Shown here piece after piece: positions 27,359-35,592 of a DNA stretch of 64,000 nt. Under the pieces are notes generated by a model. That model did not search any database. It was not told the origin of the DNA and saw only the letters and a list, made by a program, of their open reading frames with translations. A program made the translations under genes and the position numbers. This DNA is from CAVYXK01 sp963708245. GTDB taxonomy: Bacteria > Pseudomonadota > Alphaproteobacteria > Acetobacterales > Acetobacteraceae. The stretch lies in NCBI GenBank assembly GCA_963708245.1, contig OY970201.1, positions 2,170,001 to 2,234,000 on the forward strand, written 5' to 3'. Position 1 is the stretch's first letter. Every line of letters starts with the position of its first letter.

Positions 27359-28762
27359 ATGAGAGCTTGGCGCATTCTGTCGATCGTCCTCGGAATGGCG
27401 TGCGTCGCCCCCGCGATCGGACTGGCGGACGAGCTTGTGCAAATCACACGACCGGAGATGATTGCCGGGCTGCTGCCGGCCGTGGTCAACATCACATCAT
27501 ATGTTGGCACCACAGAGGCGCCCTCCGACAATGTGGTCACGGCCGCTGCGGGCGGCCGGCCCAAGACGATGGAGGGCTCGGGCTTCATCGTCGATCCGGC
27601 CGGCTTCATCGCGACCAACTACCATGTGGTCGAGGGCGCCTATCGCATCGTGGTGATGTTCTCGGACGGCAAGACTGCAGACGCCAAGCTGGTCGGCAGC
27701 GTGCGCATCGGCGATATTGCGGTCCTGCGGGTCAATGTCGGGACACCTCTGACGGCCGTGAAATGGGGCGACAGCGACCAGCTGCAGCCCGGTGACCCGG
27801 TGTTCGCCGTCGGCAATCCGCTCGGCCTGGGGCTATCGGTCAGCGCGGGCATCGTGAGCGCGCTCAACCGCAACATCATGGCGACGCCCTACGACCATTT
27901 CATCCAGACCGATGCGGCGATCAATCATGGCAACTCCGGCGGACCGCTGTTCAACATGCAGGGCGAGGTGGTCGGCATGGACACCGCCATCATTTCGCCG
28001 ACGCCTGGATCGGCCGGGTTGGGATTTGTCATTCCCAGCAGTGGCGTGCGGTTCGTTGTCGATAGGATCGAGAAGTATGGCTGGGTGCGGCCGGCGTGGC
28101 TGGGTGTGAAAGTGGAGCAGGTAACGCCGGAGCTGGCCGAGGCGATCGGGATGGCGAATCCACAGGGCGAGATCATCGCGAAAGTGTTCGATAACAGCCC
28201 CGCCAGCGCGGCCGGATTTCGGGTCGGGGATGTGATCATACAGTTCGGTGACCAGATGCAGCCCAATGAGCCAGCGCTGCTGCGCGACATCCTGCACGCG
28301 CCGATCGGTGAAGACGTGAAAGTCGTGTTGTGGAGCAACGGTCAGACCAAGGAGCGCTCGATCAAGGTCGCTGAATGGCCGCGAAAATTATGGGATGCCT
28401 TGAACGCCTCGGAGATGACGGCTCCCGTCGTGGAGCGGGTCTCGCCTGATCTCGGGCTCAACCTTGGGCCGTTGACCAAAGATGCCCGCGCACGCTACCA
28501 GCTTGATTCAGACCAGGAAGGGGTTCTGGTTACCGGCGTCGCGCCGAACTCGGACGCGGCGCATCGGGGCCTCGCCGCGGGCGACGTGATCCTGCGTGTA
28601 CAGCAGGAGACGATCGCCTCGAGTGCTGACATGCGCGCAGCGCTGGACAAGGCGCGCGCACAGCAGCGCAAGTTCGCCGCGATGCTGGTTCTGCAGCCGA
28701 CGAGCACCCTGCCCACGCCGCCGACGCCACGATGGCTGGCTGTAAGAGTTGCCAGCGATTGA
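27359..28762 (+). CDS. HtrA/Do-like periplasmic serine protease
   Basis: 467 residues from ATG 27359 after GAGGAGGTG. A signal peptide (ILSIVLGMACVAPAIGLA) directs it to the periplasm. Trypsin-like S1C triad: His89 in TNYHVVEG, Asp119 in RIGDIAVLRV, Ser193 in HGNSGGPLF. Two PDZ domains follow, around ARVRPAWLGVKVEQVTPE-equivalent residues 240-340 and DQEGVLVTGVAPNSDAAHRG near 390-470. It degrades or refolds damaged envelope proteins. Full family length and free of indels, unlike its neighbours. It stands alone on the plus strand. Confidence 0.92.
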   Translation: MRAWRILSIVLGMACVAPAIGLADELVQITRPEMIAGLLPAVVNITSYVGTTEAPSDNVVTAAAGGRPKTMEGSGFIVDPAGFIATNYHVVEGAYRIVVMFSDGKTADAKLVGSVRIGDIAVLRVNVGTPLTAVKWGDSDQLQPGDPVFAVGNPLGLGLSVSAGIVSALNRNIMATPYDHFIQTDAAINHGNSGGPLFNMQGEVVGMDTAIISPTPGSAGLGFVIPSSGVRFVVDRIEKYGWVRPAWLGVKVEQVTPELAEAIGMANPQGEIIAKVFDNSPASAAGFRVGDVIIQFGDQMQPNEPALLRDILHAPIGEDVKVVLWSNGQTKERSIKVAEWPRKLWDALNASEMTAPVVERVSPDLGLNLGPLTKDARARYQLDSDQEGVLVTGVAPNSDAAHRGLAAGDVILRVQQETIASSADMRAALDKARAQQRKFAAMLVLQPTSTLPTPPTPRWLAVRVASD

Positions 28763-29136
28763 CGCGGCCTCGCTGCCCACGAGCGGGAATGATGAAAGTA
28801 CTCGGCCCAACGCATGGTTTTCTTACGAGGAATGACCGTGTGGCCTGCCTGAGCGTACAGATGTGCGATCTTCCGCGCGGCGTGTTTCTCGGCGGGAGAT
28901 CGCTTTGAGTTAACCTTACCACCTTAGTTGCAGGCGACAGAGGTCGCCCTCTGGGGAATCCTCGGCGTGGTGGCGTCCGCCCTCCCGGGGTCTTCTGCGT
29001 GCCGCCCATGCCCGCCGCATACGTCAGCGGAGCCGCCGTCATGAGTGCCAGGCCATACCGATTCTCCTTCACGCCGTGTCGCGGGGCCCCTATGCCGTCT
29101 CGGCCTCGCGAAAGGGTCACCGGCCGCGCTGCGCCA
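28763..29136. other. 374 bp without a recognisable gene
   Basis: Open frames on both strands are compositional. A plus-strand segment resembling protein (AAYVSGAAVMSARPYRF) is not recognisable. The 3' end joins the aldo/keto reductase fragment. Confidence 0.4.
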
Positions 29137-29485
29137 TTTCCCGGTCGCGACCGTGCAGAACCAGTACAATCTTGGCTGCCGAACGCATGAAGCTGTCCTC
29201 GATTATTGCGAGAAGGAGGGTATCGGCTTCATCCCGTACTTCCCGCTCGCGGTGGGAAACCTAGCTCGACCCGGAACGCCGCTCGACCGCATCGCAAGGT
29301 CCCACGGCGCCACGCCGAGCCAGATTGCATTGGCGTGGATGCTGGCGCGGAGCCCCGTGATGCTGCCAATCCCCGGCACCTCCAAATTCGCGCACCTCGA
29401 GGAAAACGTCGCCGCGGCGGCGATCCGCCTGAGCGACGAAGAGCTCGCGACGCTCGATCAGACGGGCCGCAGGCGCCGAGTCTAA
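29137..29485 (+). pseudogene. aldo/keto reductase, C-terminal fragment
   Basis: About 115 residues beginning PVATVQNQYNLGCRTHEAVL, then IGFIPYFPLAVGNL, IALAWMLARSPVMLPIPGTS and the closing LSDEELATLD. This is the last third of an AKR barrel including the NADPH phosphate-binding loop (PIPGTSK). The catalytic Asp-Tyr-Lys-His part is missing and no start precedes it. Confidence 0.75.
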
Positions 29486-29531
29486 GTGGATCGTGCCGCC
29501 ACTGCGGGCCACCGCCTATGCGACAGCGGCC

Positions 29532-29774
29532 CTACATAGCAGCGAGTTCCCGCGTCGCCCGAATTGGCAGCTTCAGCGTCCTGCAAAGCATTGTCAGGTT
29601 GGCGTCACGGGGACGCGTACGACCCATCTCCCAGAAATATACGCAAGGTGCAGTTACACCGACACGCGCAGCAACCTCTGCAACTGACAGTCCACGCTCG
29701 ATCCGGGCGTTCCGGAAGACTTGGTTGAGGCTAGGTTTGCGAACCAACTTAATCTCCAGCACATTGTTATGCAT
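29532..29774 (-). CDS. XRE-family helix-turn-helix regulator
   Basis: 80 residues from ATG 29774 (MHNNVLEIKLVRKPSLNQVF). A single Cro/C1-type HTH: ARIERGLSVAEVAARVGVTA followed by PCVYFWEMGRTRPRDANLTM. The frame opens further upstream to 29822, but no better start is seen. Its base composition is slightly more AT-rich than the surroundings. Target unknown; small size resembles phage or mobile-element regulators. Confidence 0.75.
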   Translation of the reverse strand: MHNNVLEIKLVRKPSLNQVFRNARIERGLSVAEVAARVGVTAPCVYFWEMGRTRPRDANLTMLCRTLKLPIRATRELAAM

Positions 29775-30316
29775 CTCGCGGATGCAACAGAGGGAACTAG
29801 TCCGTTTGGTGAACGAGGTCAATCTTTAATCCTATCCGTTGGTGTTTTGTTGATTGCTATCGCACCTGCCCGCAATGGGAATGTCAATTCAGGGCCCGAA
29901 CGCGACGGCAATCCCAATGCCTTTGCCGACGGCATCGGTGGACAGCTGCAAAATCTGCGATTGTGGCCGGCACGAACGAAAGCGCTATAGGTTGTGCGAC
30001 TGTTCTTGAATGGGCCAGGATGTCTAGCTGTGGTTCATTCGACTACAGGAGGCTGCCAATACCAGACCTTCCGCCTGTCTAGCAGGCCGCCAAAGGTTCC
30101 GCCCTGGATGTCGACAGGGAATTCTATAATCGGATCGCACGGCAGCGGGAGCTGCGCTCGCCCGTTTAGGGCCTTATCGTGCCGATCCGCTCCGGTCGGG
30201 CATCCCGCGTACCGACCGAAGGAATCCTCCTCGCTGCAACTACGCGGGAGCGGCGGGAAGATATATTCTTGATGCAATCGCAACCCCGATCTTGCCCAGA
30301 CGTCGAGGAGACAACC
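29775..30316. other. 542 bp intergenic region
   Basis: No family-like frame. The region is moderately AT-rich near 29760-29860 and probably holds the divergent promoters of the XRE gene and downstream plus-strand genes, but no confident promoter is visible. Confidence 0.35.
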
Positions 30317-30643
30317 ATGCACGCAGCCATTCGTCAGGGCAAAGCAAGGGCTGGCATGGCCGAAAAGCTAGCCCGCACGATCAAGCAGGAGGCAATCCCG
30401 ATCGCTCGTCTGAGGCGGCGCCGCGATGTGGACGATCGGGATCGCCAAGGCAGCGATCGCGGCTGGCACGCGCAGCCGCATGATCGACCATCGTCTTCTC
30501 TGGCCCCGCTGCGCAACAATACCCTTGATCGTTTAGGTATCTTGCTGGATGATAAAATGGAGAGCTTGACCGCGGCGCTCTCCTGTCCAGCCGGAGCCCA
30601 ATCCGAGGGAAGGAACAAGAAGCCACCGATCAATACGGTCTGA
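30317..30643 (+). pseudogene. small ABM-like protein, truncated after about 35 residues
   Basis: ATG 30317 follows GAGGAGA and begins MHAAIRQGKARAGMAEKLAR, TIKQEAIPI, matching the start of ABM-type stress proteins. The expected barrel core (HGFRAYYVVYA-like) never appears; the frame runs on with Arg/Asp-rich non-family sequence to 30643. A deletion at about 30410 is likely. Confidence 0.45.
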
Positions 30644-30706
30644 CTGACCTCAGTCTGTACAGGCATGCATCCACCATCGTACGCAGATAGCGAGTTATGA
30701 AGACCA

Positions 30707-32386
30707 ATGTCAGATCTGACCCGTGCAATCATCGCCACACGTAGTTACCAGATGTTTCCCATTCTCGATCCGTTGGAGATCGAGCGGGTGCGTCGCTTTG
30801 GTGTGGTTCGCGCCTATAGAGCCGGCGATGCATTGGTCGCGGTCGGCGACGCCGGACACGGCCTGGGAATCGTTCTGACCGGCGACGTGGATGTTACACG
30901 TCGCCGCGCGTCCGAAAGCCCTGAGCTGATTATTACCCACCACCCAGGCGCATTCATGGGTGAACTGGCTCAATTGGTGGGGCGGCCGGCGCTGGTGGAC
31001 GCCCGTGCGCGCGGGCCAGTGGAGGTCTTGCTCATCCCACCGGACAGGCTTCGGTCACTGCTGATAGCCGAAGCGGACCTCGGGGAGCGGATCATGCGCG
31101 CGCTGATCCTGCGCCGCGTTGGCCTGCTGGAGACGGGAGCCGGTGGACCTGCCATTGTGGGCCGCGCCGACAATGGCGACGTGCTTCGGCTTGAGGGTTT
31201 TCTCGCTCGCAATGGCCATCCCTATGTCAGGCTGGACCCCGAGGCGGATCTGGAGGCGAAGGCGCTGATCGAACGCTTCAATGTCGACCCGGGGCAACTG
31301 CCCATCGTGCTGTGTCCGAGCGGACAGCTCCTGCGCAATCCAAGCGAGTCGGGACTTGCCCGCTGCCTTGGGCTGTTGGAGCCCACGGATCCGAACCGCC
31401 TTTACGACGTGGCGATCGTGGGCGCCGGGCCGGCCGGGCTCGCGGCGGCGGTCTACGCGGCGTCAGAAGGCCTGTCCGTATTGGTCTTTGATTGCCACGC
31501 GTTCGGTGGCCAGGCCGGCGCTTCCTCCCGGATCGAGAATTATCTGGGCTTCCCGACGGGCATCACCGGCATGTCGCTGATGGCGCGCGCGTATAGCCAG
31601 GCTCAAAAGTTCGGCGTCGAGATGGCAATTCCAGACGAAGTGACAAGTCTTCGGATCCGGAACGACTGCGAGCGGGAGGGGACGAATTCCGGACCGTTCG
31701 TCCTGAGTTTGTCGAATGGTGAACGTGTCACCGCCCGCTCAGTCGTCATCGCCTGCGGCGCCCGCTATCGACGGCCGCAGGTCGAGAACCTGGAGGCTTT
31801 CGAGGGCGCGAGCGTGCATTACTGGGCGTCGCCGCTGGAACGGAAGCTGTGCGAGGGGCAAGAAGTAGTGCTGGTAGGCGCAGGCAATTCTGCCGGCCAG
31901 GCGGTGGCCTATCTCGCTGGTCGGGCTTCCAAGGTCTGGGTGCTGGTCCGCGGAGGCAGCCTCGCGGCAAGTATGTCACGCTACCTTGTTGACAGGATCA
32001 GCGGACTTACCAACGTGAAGGTCGTGACGGATACACAGATCAGTCGGCTCGAAGGTGACGGCGGCGTGCTGCAGGCCGTCTACTGGCGTCGCGGAGCGTC
32101 GGGCGAGGAATTGCGCCAGCCCATTCGCCACCTGTTCCTCTTCATAGGAGCGGAACCTAATACCGGCTGGCTGTCCGACTCCGGCGTGGATCTGGATGCC
32201 AAGGGGTTTGTGGTAAGCGGTCATGGTGCTGGCGGCGATCGTGGATCTCTGGAAACCAGTCTCCGGGGTGTTTTCGCCGTAGGGGACGTCCGGTCGGGTT
32301 CGGTGAAGCGTGTCGCCGCGTCCGTCGGCGAGGGTGCACAAGTGGTGGCTGAGCTACATGCCTTCCTGGGCCGTGACGGACGATAA
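30707..32386 (+). CDS. cyclic-nucleotide-binding domain fused to a thioredoxin-reductase-like FAD oxidoreductase
   Basis: 559 residues. Residues 15-130 form a cNMP-binding beta-roll (FPILDPLEIERVRRFG ... HHPGAFMGELAQLVGRPALV). A linker with a glutaredoxin-like stretch (AIVGRADNGDVLRLEGFLAR, GHPYVRLDPEADLEAKALIE) precedes a TrxR-like part with FAD motif VAIVGAGPAGLAAAVYAASE (about 235) and NADPH motif VVLVGAGNSAGQAVAYLAGR (about 387). The redox CxxC of true thioredoxin reductases is not visible. It may be a cNMP- or ligand-gated NADPH oxidoreductase; such fusions occur in other bacteria. Starts ATG 30707. Confidence 0.88.
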   Translation: MSDLTRAIIATRSYQMFPILDPLEIERVRRFGVVRAYRAGDALVAVGDAGHGLGIVLTGDVDVTRRRASESPELIITHHPGAFMGELAQLVGRPALVDARARGPVEVLLIPPDRLRSLLIAEADLGERIMRALILRRVGLLETGAGGPAIVGRADNGDVLRLEGFLARNGHPYVRLDPEADLEAKALIERFNVDPGQLPIVLCPSGQLLRNPSESGLARCLGLLEPTDPNRLYDVAIVGAGPAGLAAAVYAASEGLSVLVFDCHAFGGQAGASSRIENYLGFPTGITGMSLMARAYSQAQKFGVEMAIPDEVTSLRIRNDCEREGTNSGPFVLSLSNGERVTARSVVIACGARYRRPQVENLEAFEGASVHYWASPLERKLCEGQEVVLVGAGNSAGQAVAYLAGRASKVWVLVRGGSLAASMSRYLVDRISGLTNVKVVTDTQISRLEGDGGVLQAVYWRRGASGEELRQPIRHLFLFIGAEPNTGWLSDSGVDLDAKGFVVSGHGAGGDRGSLETSLRGVFAVGDVRSGSVKRVAASVGEGAQVVAELHAFLGRDGR

Positions 32387-32540
32387 AGCCGTCCAATAGC
32401 GAGAATAAGGCGAATCGACCTCGGATAGAAGTGTTTATTCCGACGCACCATATCTATCCAAGTAACTCCAGTCCGGGATCCTCGACGACGGCGATCGTGG
32501 AAATTGGCCTAACATCTGACGTCAGCGTGAGGAGTAACAT

Positions 32541-32780
32541 ATGACCAAGATAATCTATGAAATCGTCGAGCATGACGGCGGTTGGGCGTACCGGGTCGAT
32601 GGGGTGTTCTCTGAGACATTTCCGTCTCATGACACCGCACGCCGCGCGGCGGAGCGAGCGGCGACGGAACAAGTTGTGCCCGGCGATGCGGCCGCCATTT
32701 CCTACGAGGACAAGGATGGTCGTTGGCACACCGAATTCTCGTCGGGCGACGACCGACCGGAGACCGACGTCAAGGGCTGA
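32541..32780 (+). CDS. small DUF2188-like protein
   Basis: 79 residues: YEIVEHDGGWAYRVDGVFSE and FPSHDTARRAAERAATEQVV, ending EFSSGDDRPETDVKG. The W-x-Y-x-x-x-G pattern and the following helix resemble DUF2188-type small proteins. GTGAGGAGT lies upstream of ATG 32541. Function unknown. It stands alone between the oxidoreductase gene and IS-related debris. Confidence 0.65.
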   Translation: MTKIIYEIVEHDGGWAYRVDGVFSETFPSHDTARRAAERAATEQVVPGDAAAISYEDKDGRWHTEFSSGDDRPETDVKG

Positions 32781-32954
32781 CGGAACCTGCTACCTCGGCG
32801 CGCAATTCAGTTTTAGGACCACCGTTGACCAGCCGCTCTCCGATGCCGAGCTGCCGCCGGACCTGATGAGTAATATAGCCTCGTCCTCTACACCAAGGGA
32901 GCCACACGTCGGGCGGCTCGGAGAGGGTCTGTCATGGGCCGCATAACAGCGCGG

Positions 32955-33125
32955 CCTATAACACGCGGGAAGGGCGATTATCGCGTGTTATCGCCCGGGC
33001 TGCCAAGGCGCTGTCGGCGCCGGGGCGGATGGGCCCGAAGCTCTCTGCCACGATCTCGCGGTTTTGCTCCAGCGTCCAAGCCCGCCGGCGTTCACCGCGC
33101 GTGATCACCTCCACCCGAGGGTTGC
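32955..33125 (-). pseudogene. IS66/IS3 orfA-like transposase fragment
   Basis: Minus strand reads VEVITRGERRRAWTLEQNRE and IVAESFGPIRPGADSALAAR, the start of the orfA helix-turn-helix protein of IS66- or IS3-type elements. It breaks off after about 50 residues inside the palindromic repeat. No other part of the element is nearby. 32781-32954 holds no gene. Confidence 0.5.
32958..32991. repeat. dispersed palindromic repeat, copy 2
   Basis: Perfect 10-bp arms ATAACACGCG (32958-32967) and CGCGTGTTAT (32982-32991) around AAGGGCGATT-type centre. Read on the minus strand it aligns with the repeat at 12559-12590, including CTTCCCGCGTGT. See that entry. Confidence 0.6.
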
Positions 33126-33133
33126 CTGCGCTC

Positions 33134-34027
33134 TTACGACCTCTCCTGAGGCCGATCGGATCGGTTCGCCGCCCGGTTGTGTCCAGCCAGATGTCGCCCG
33201 GGGCGAGACCGGGACGTCGGCTGGCGTCCCGGAAGATCGGTTGCCAACGCGGCCTCGAATCGCGAGAAATCCGCCTTCCGCTTTTCGAAAAAAGCCGCCC
33301 CCGCCTCCTGAAACTCCGGACTGCGGAGTTGTGCTGCGAAAATGGCGCCTTCCTGCTCGATCCGCAACTGAATCCCGGTGCGATCGTCCTTGACGAGTTG
33401 CTTCGTCAGCCGAGCCGCGGAAGGGGGCAGCGCGCTGATCCGCATCGCCAACTCGGTGGCCGCATCCATCAGCGAGTCCTCGTCTATCACGCGAGTGACC
33501 AGCCCCCATTGCAGCGCCGTTGCCGCGTCGATCGGCTCGCCGAGCAGCAGCAGCTCCATCGCCCGCAAGTGCCCGGCGATGCGGGGCAGCAGGAGCGTGC
33601 TTGCCGCCTCCGGGACCAAGCCGAGATTGACGAAAGGAAGCGATAGCCGAGTGCTGGGTGCCGCGAAGACAAAGTCGCAATGCAGCAGCATCGTCGTGCC
33701 AACCCCGACCGCCGAGCCATGGATCGCCGCAACCTGCACCTTCTTCGCCGTCGAGATCGCGCGCAGGAAGCGGAATCCCGGCCCCTCCGTCCCGCTCGGA
33801 GGGCCCGCGAGGAAGTCGTTCAGGTCGTTACCGGCACAAAACGCCTCGCCGGCGCCGCTGACCAAGATGACCCTGACCGCCCGATCCGAATCACCCTCGG
33901 CTAGAGCATCGGCCATCGCTTCGTACATCGTCCTGGTTATAGCGTTGCGCTTCTCCGCGCGATCAAGGTGAATGTGCAGTACGGGCCCGCTGCGACTGAC
34001 GCTTATCCCTGGTGAAACCGACTCCAT
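33134..34027 (-). CDS. enoyl-CoA hydratase/isomerase family protein
   Basis: 297 residues. Crotonase-fold features: HIHLDRAEKRNAITRTMYEA, GEAFCAGNDLNDFLAG (oxyanion hole), HGSAVGVGTTMLLHCDFVFA and FVNLGLVPEAASTLLLPRIA with the likely catalytic Glu. Homologues usually end near FFEKRKADFSRF; here about 35 Arg-rich residues follow, suggesting that the original stop was lost when the adjacent IS debris (32955-33125) arrived. Activity is probably retained. It belongs with the SDR and acyl-CoA ligase genes in a fatty or aromatic acyl-CoA pathway. Confidence 0.85.
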   Translation of the reverse strand: MESVSPGISVSRSGPVLHIHLDRAEKRNAITRTMYEAMADALAEGDSDRAVRVILVSGAGEAFCAGNDLNDFLAGPPSGTEGPGFRFLRAISTAKKVQVAAIHGSAVGVGTTMLLHCDFVFAAPSTRLSLPFVNLGLVPEAASTLLLPRIAGHLRAMELLLLGEPIDAATALQWGLVTRVIDEDSLMDAATELAMRISALPPSAARLTKQLVKDDRTGIQLRIEQEGAIFAAQLRSPEFQEAGAAFFEKRKADFSRFEAALATDLPGRQPTSRSRPGRHLAGHNRAANRSDRPQERS

Positions 34028-34040
34028 CGCACGGAATCCC

Positions 34041-34893
34041 CTAATCCCAGAGAGCTTTCATGCCGGGAAGCGTTTCGGTGAAGAAGTCGGCGAGCAGCGG
34101 CGCGCCGGGGTTCGTGTCGTACTTGGCGAAATCGCGGGTGCCCGCCGCCAGCAGAACTTCATCGTCGTAGAAGAATTTACCGCTCCGATCGCGGAGCCGG
34201 CAACGTCAGGATCGCATGTGCCGCGTCGGCGACGATCTCGGGCTTGCGCGTCCCCGGCATCATCTCCTCGCCGCCCAGTTTATACAGAACGGCCGCGGTC
34301 GCGATCGCCGTCCGCGGCCAGAGCGAGTTCACGGCGATCCCGTGCTCCCTGAATTCAGCGGCCAGAGCCAGGGTGAACAGGCTCATCGTATACTTGGCGA
34401 TGCTGTAAGGCGGATGCGGCTTGAACCATTTCGCATCGTGGGTGAGCGGCGGCGAGATGGTCAGAATGTGCGGATTCGCCGCCTGCATCAGATACGGCAG
34501 GCAGGCCTGCGAGCAGACGAAGGTGCCACGGCCATTCACGCCGTGCATCAGATCGTAGCGGTTCACCGGCGTGTCGAGCGTTCCGGTTGTGCGGATCGCG
34601 CTTGCGTTGTTGACCAGGATGTCGATGCCGCCGAATTTCTCCGCCGTCTCCCGCACGGCCGCGGCTACCCGCTCCGCATCCCTGATGTCGACGACCAGGG
34701 GAAGCGCCCACCCGCCCGCCTGCTCGATCAGCTTGGCCGCGCTGTAAATCGTGCCTTCGAGTTTGGGATGCGGCTCGGTCGTCTTGGCAGCAAGCGCAAT
34801 ATTCGCGCCGTCGCGCGCCGCGCGCAGGGCAATGGCAAGGCCGATGCCGCGGCTGCCGCCCGACATAAAGACCGTCTTCCCGGCGAGGCTCAT
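34041..34893 (-). pseudogene. short-chain dehydrogenase (HSDL2-like), C-terminal frameshift
   Basis: ATG 34893 follows GGAGGA. SDR motifs are intact: MSGGSRGIGLAIALRAARDG (NADP loop), DILVNNASAIRTTGT and PPYSIAKYTMSLFTLALAAE (YxxxK). Near 34190 the frame shifts: the open frame ends AILTLPAPRSER, while the expected tail GKFFYDDEVLLAAGTRDFAK and LLADFFTETLPGMKALWD continues in another frame to the stop at 34041. The catalytic core could still be made as a 238-residue protein, so partial function is possible. Confidence 0.75.
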
Positions 34894-35046
34894 GCGCAAT
34901 TCCTCCCGCGTTCGGCCGTCATGCTGCGCTTATTCCCCCGACCGGGGGATCGCCCTCCACTCAGGATATCGGTAAACTCCCCGTCGAGGTTTCGCCAGAG
35001 CGGCACCCCGCCCATGGCTTTGCCACCTGGCTTGGGAGGAAGTCCC

Positions 35047-35589
35047 GTGCCAAGCAAATTGATCGAAGCGACGCCCGCGGCCTACTCCTTCCCGTTGCTG
35101 ATCCGGCAGCTGTTGCAGACGGGCGTCGCACGTGCGCCCGAGCAGGAGATCGTCTACGCCGACAAGCGGCGGATGACCTATCAGGAACTCGCCGCGCGAG
35201 TGGGCAGGCTCGCCTCGGGCCTCGCCAGCCTGGGCGTGAAGCCCGGCGACACGGTGGCGAACGGCAAGGTACGCCAGAACGACACCACCCGGAATCTGGT
35301 TTTCAAGCCGGACGAGACGCTGGCGGAGCTGACCACCTTCTCGGACCTCTCCCCGGGCGATCTGATTCTTACCGGCACGCCGGCCGGATGCGCGCTGCGC
35401 GTGCCGCCGCCGCCGCTGCGCCGCCTGATGCAGTTGCTGCCGGAGCATGTGTTGTGGAAGGCGTTCGTGAAAGCGCAGCAGAAGCGGGCCTCCTACCTCA
35501 AGCCGGGCGACCGCATGGCGCTTACGATCAGAAGCGGCGACGGGCGGCTCGATCTCGGCGAGCAGCAAACGCTTGTGCGGGCGGCCTGA
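35047..35589 (+). pseudogene. chimera: acyl-CoA ligase N-terminus joined to fumarylacetoacetate hydrolase C-terminus
   Basis: GTG 35047 follows GGGAGGAAG. Residues 1-76 are the start of an ANL ligase (LIEATPAAYSFPLLIRQLLQ, MTYQELAARVGRLASGLASL). From NGKVRQNDTTRNLVFKPDET the frame is the C-terminal part of a fumarylacetoacetate hydrolase-family protein, including LSPGDLILTGTPAGCALRVP. The junction is at about 35265. A deletion between two genes, each losing its catalytic part, explains it; the in-frame join is probably chance. It could still be translated as a 180-residue protein. Confidence 0.7.
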
Positions 35590-35592
35590 GCC

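Noticed and set aside
34216..35589. 457-residue plus-strand frame spanning the SDR gene
   Set aside because: Its first 270 residues are antisense to the SDR; only the part from GTG 35047 is family-like.
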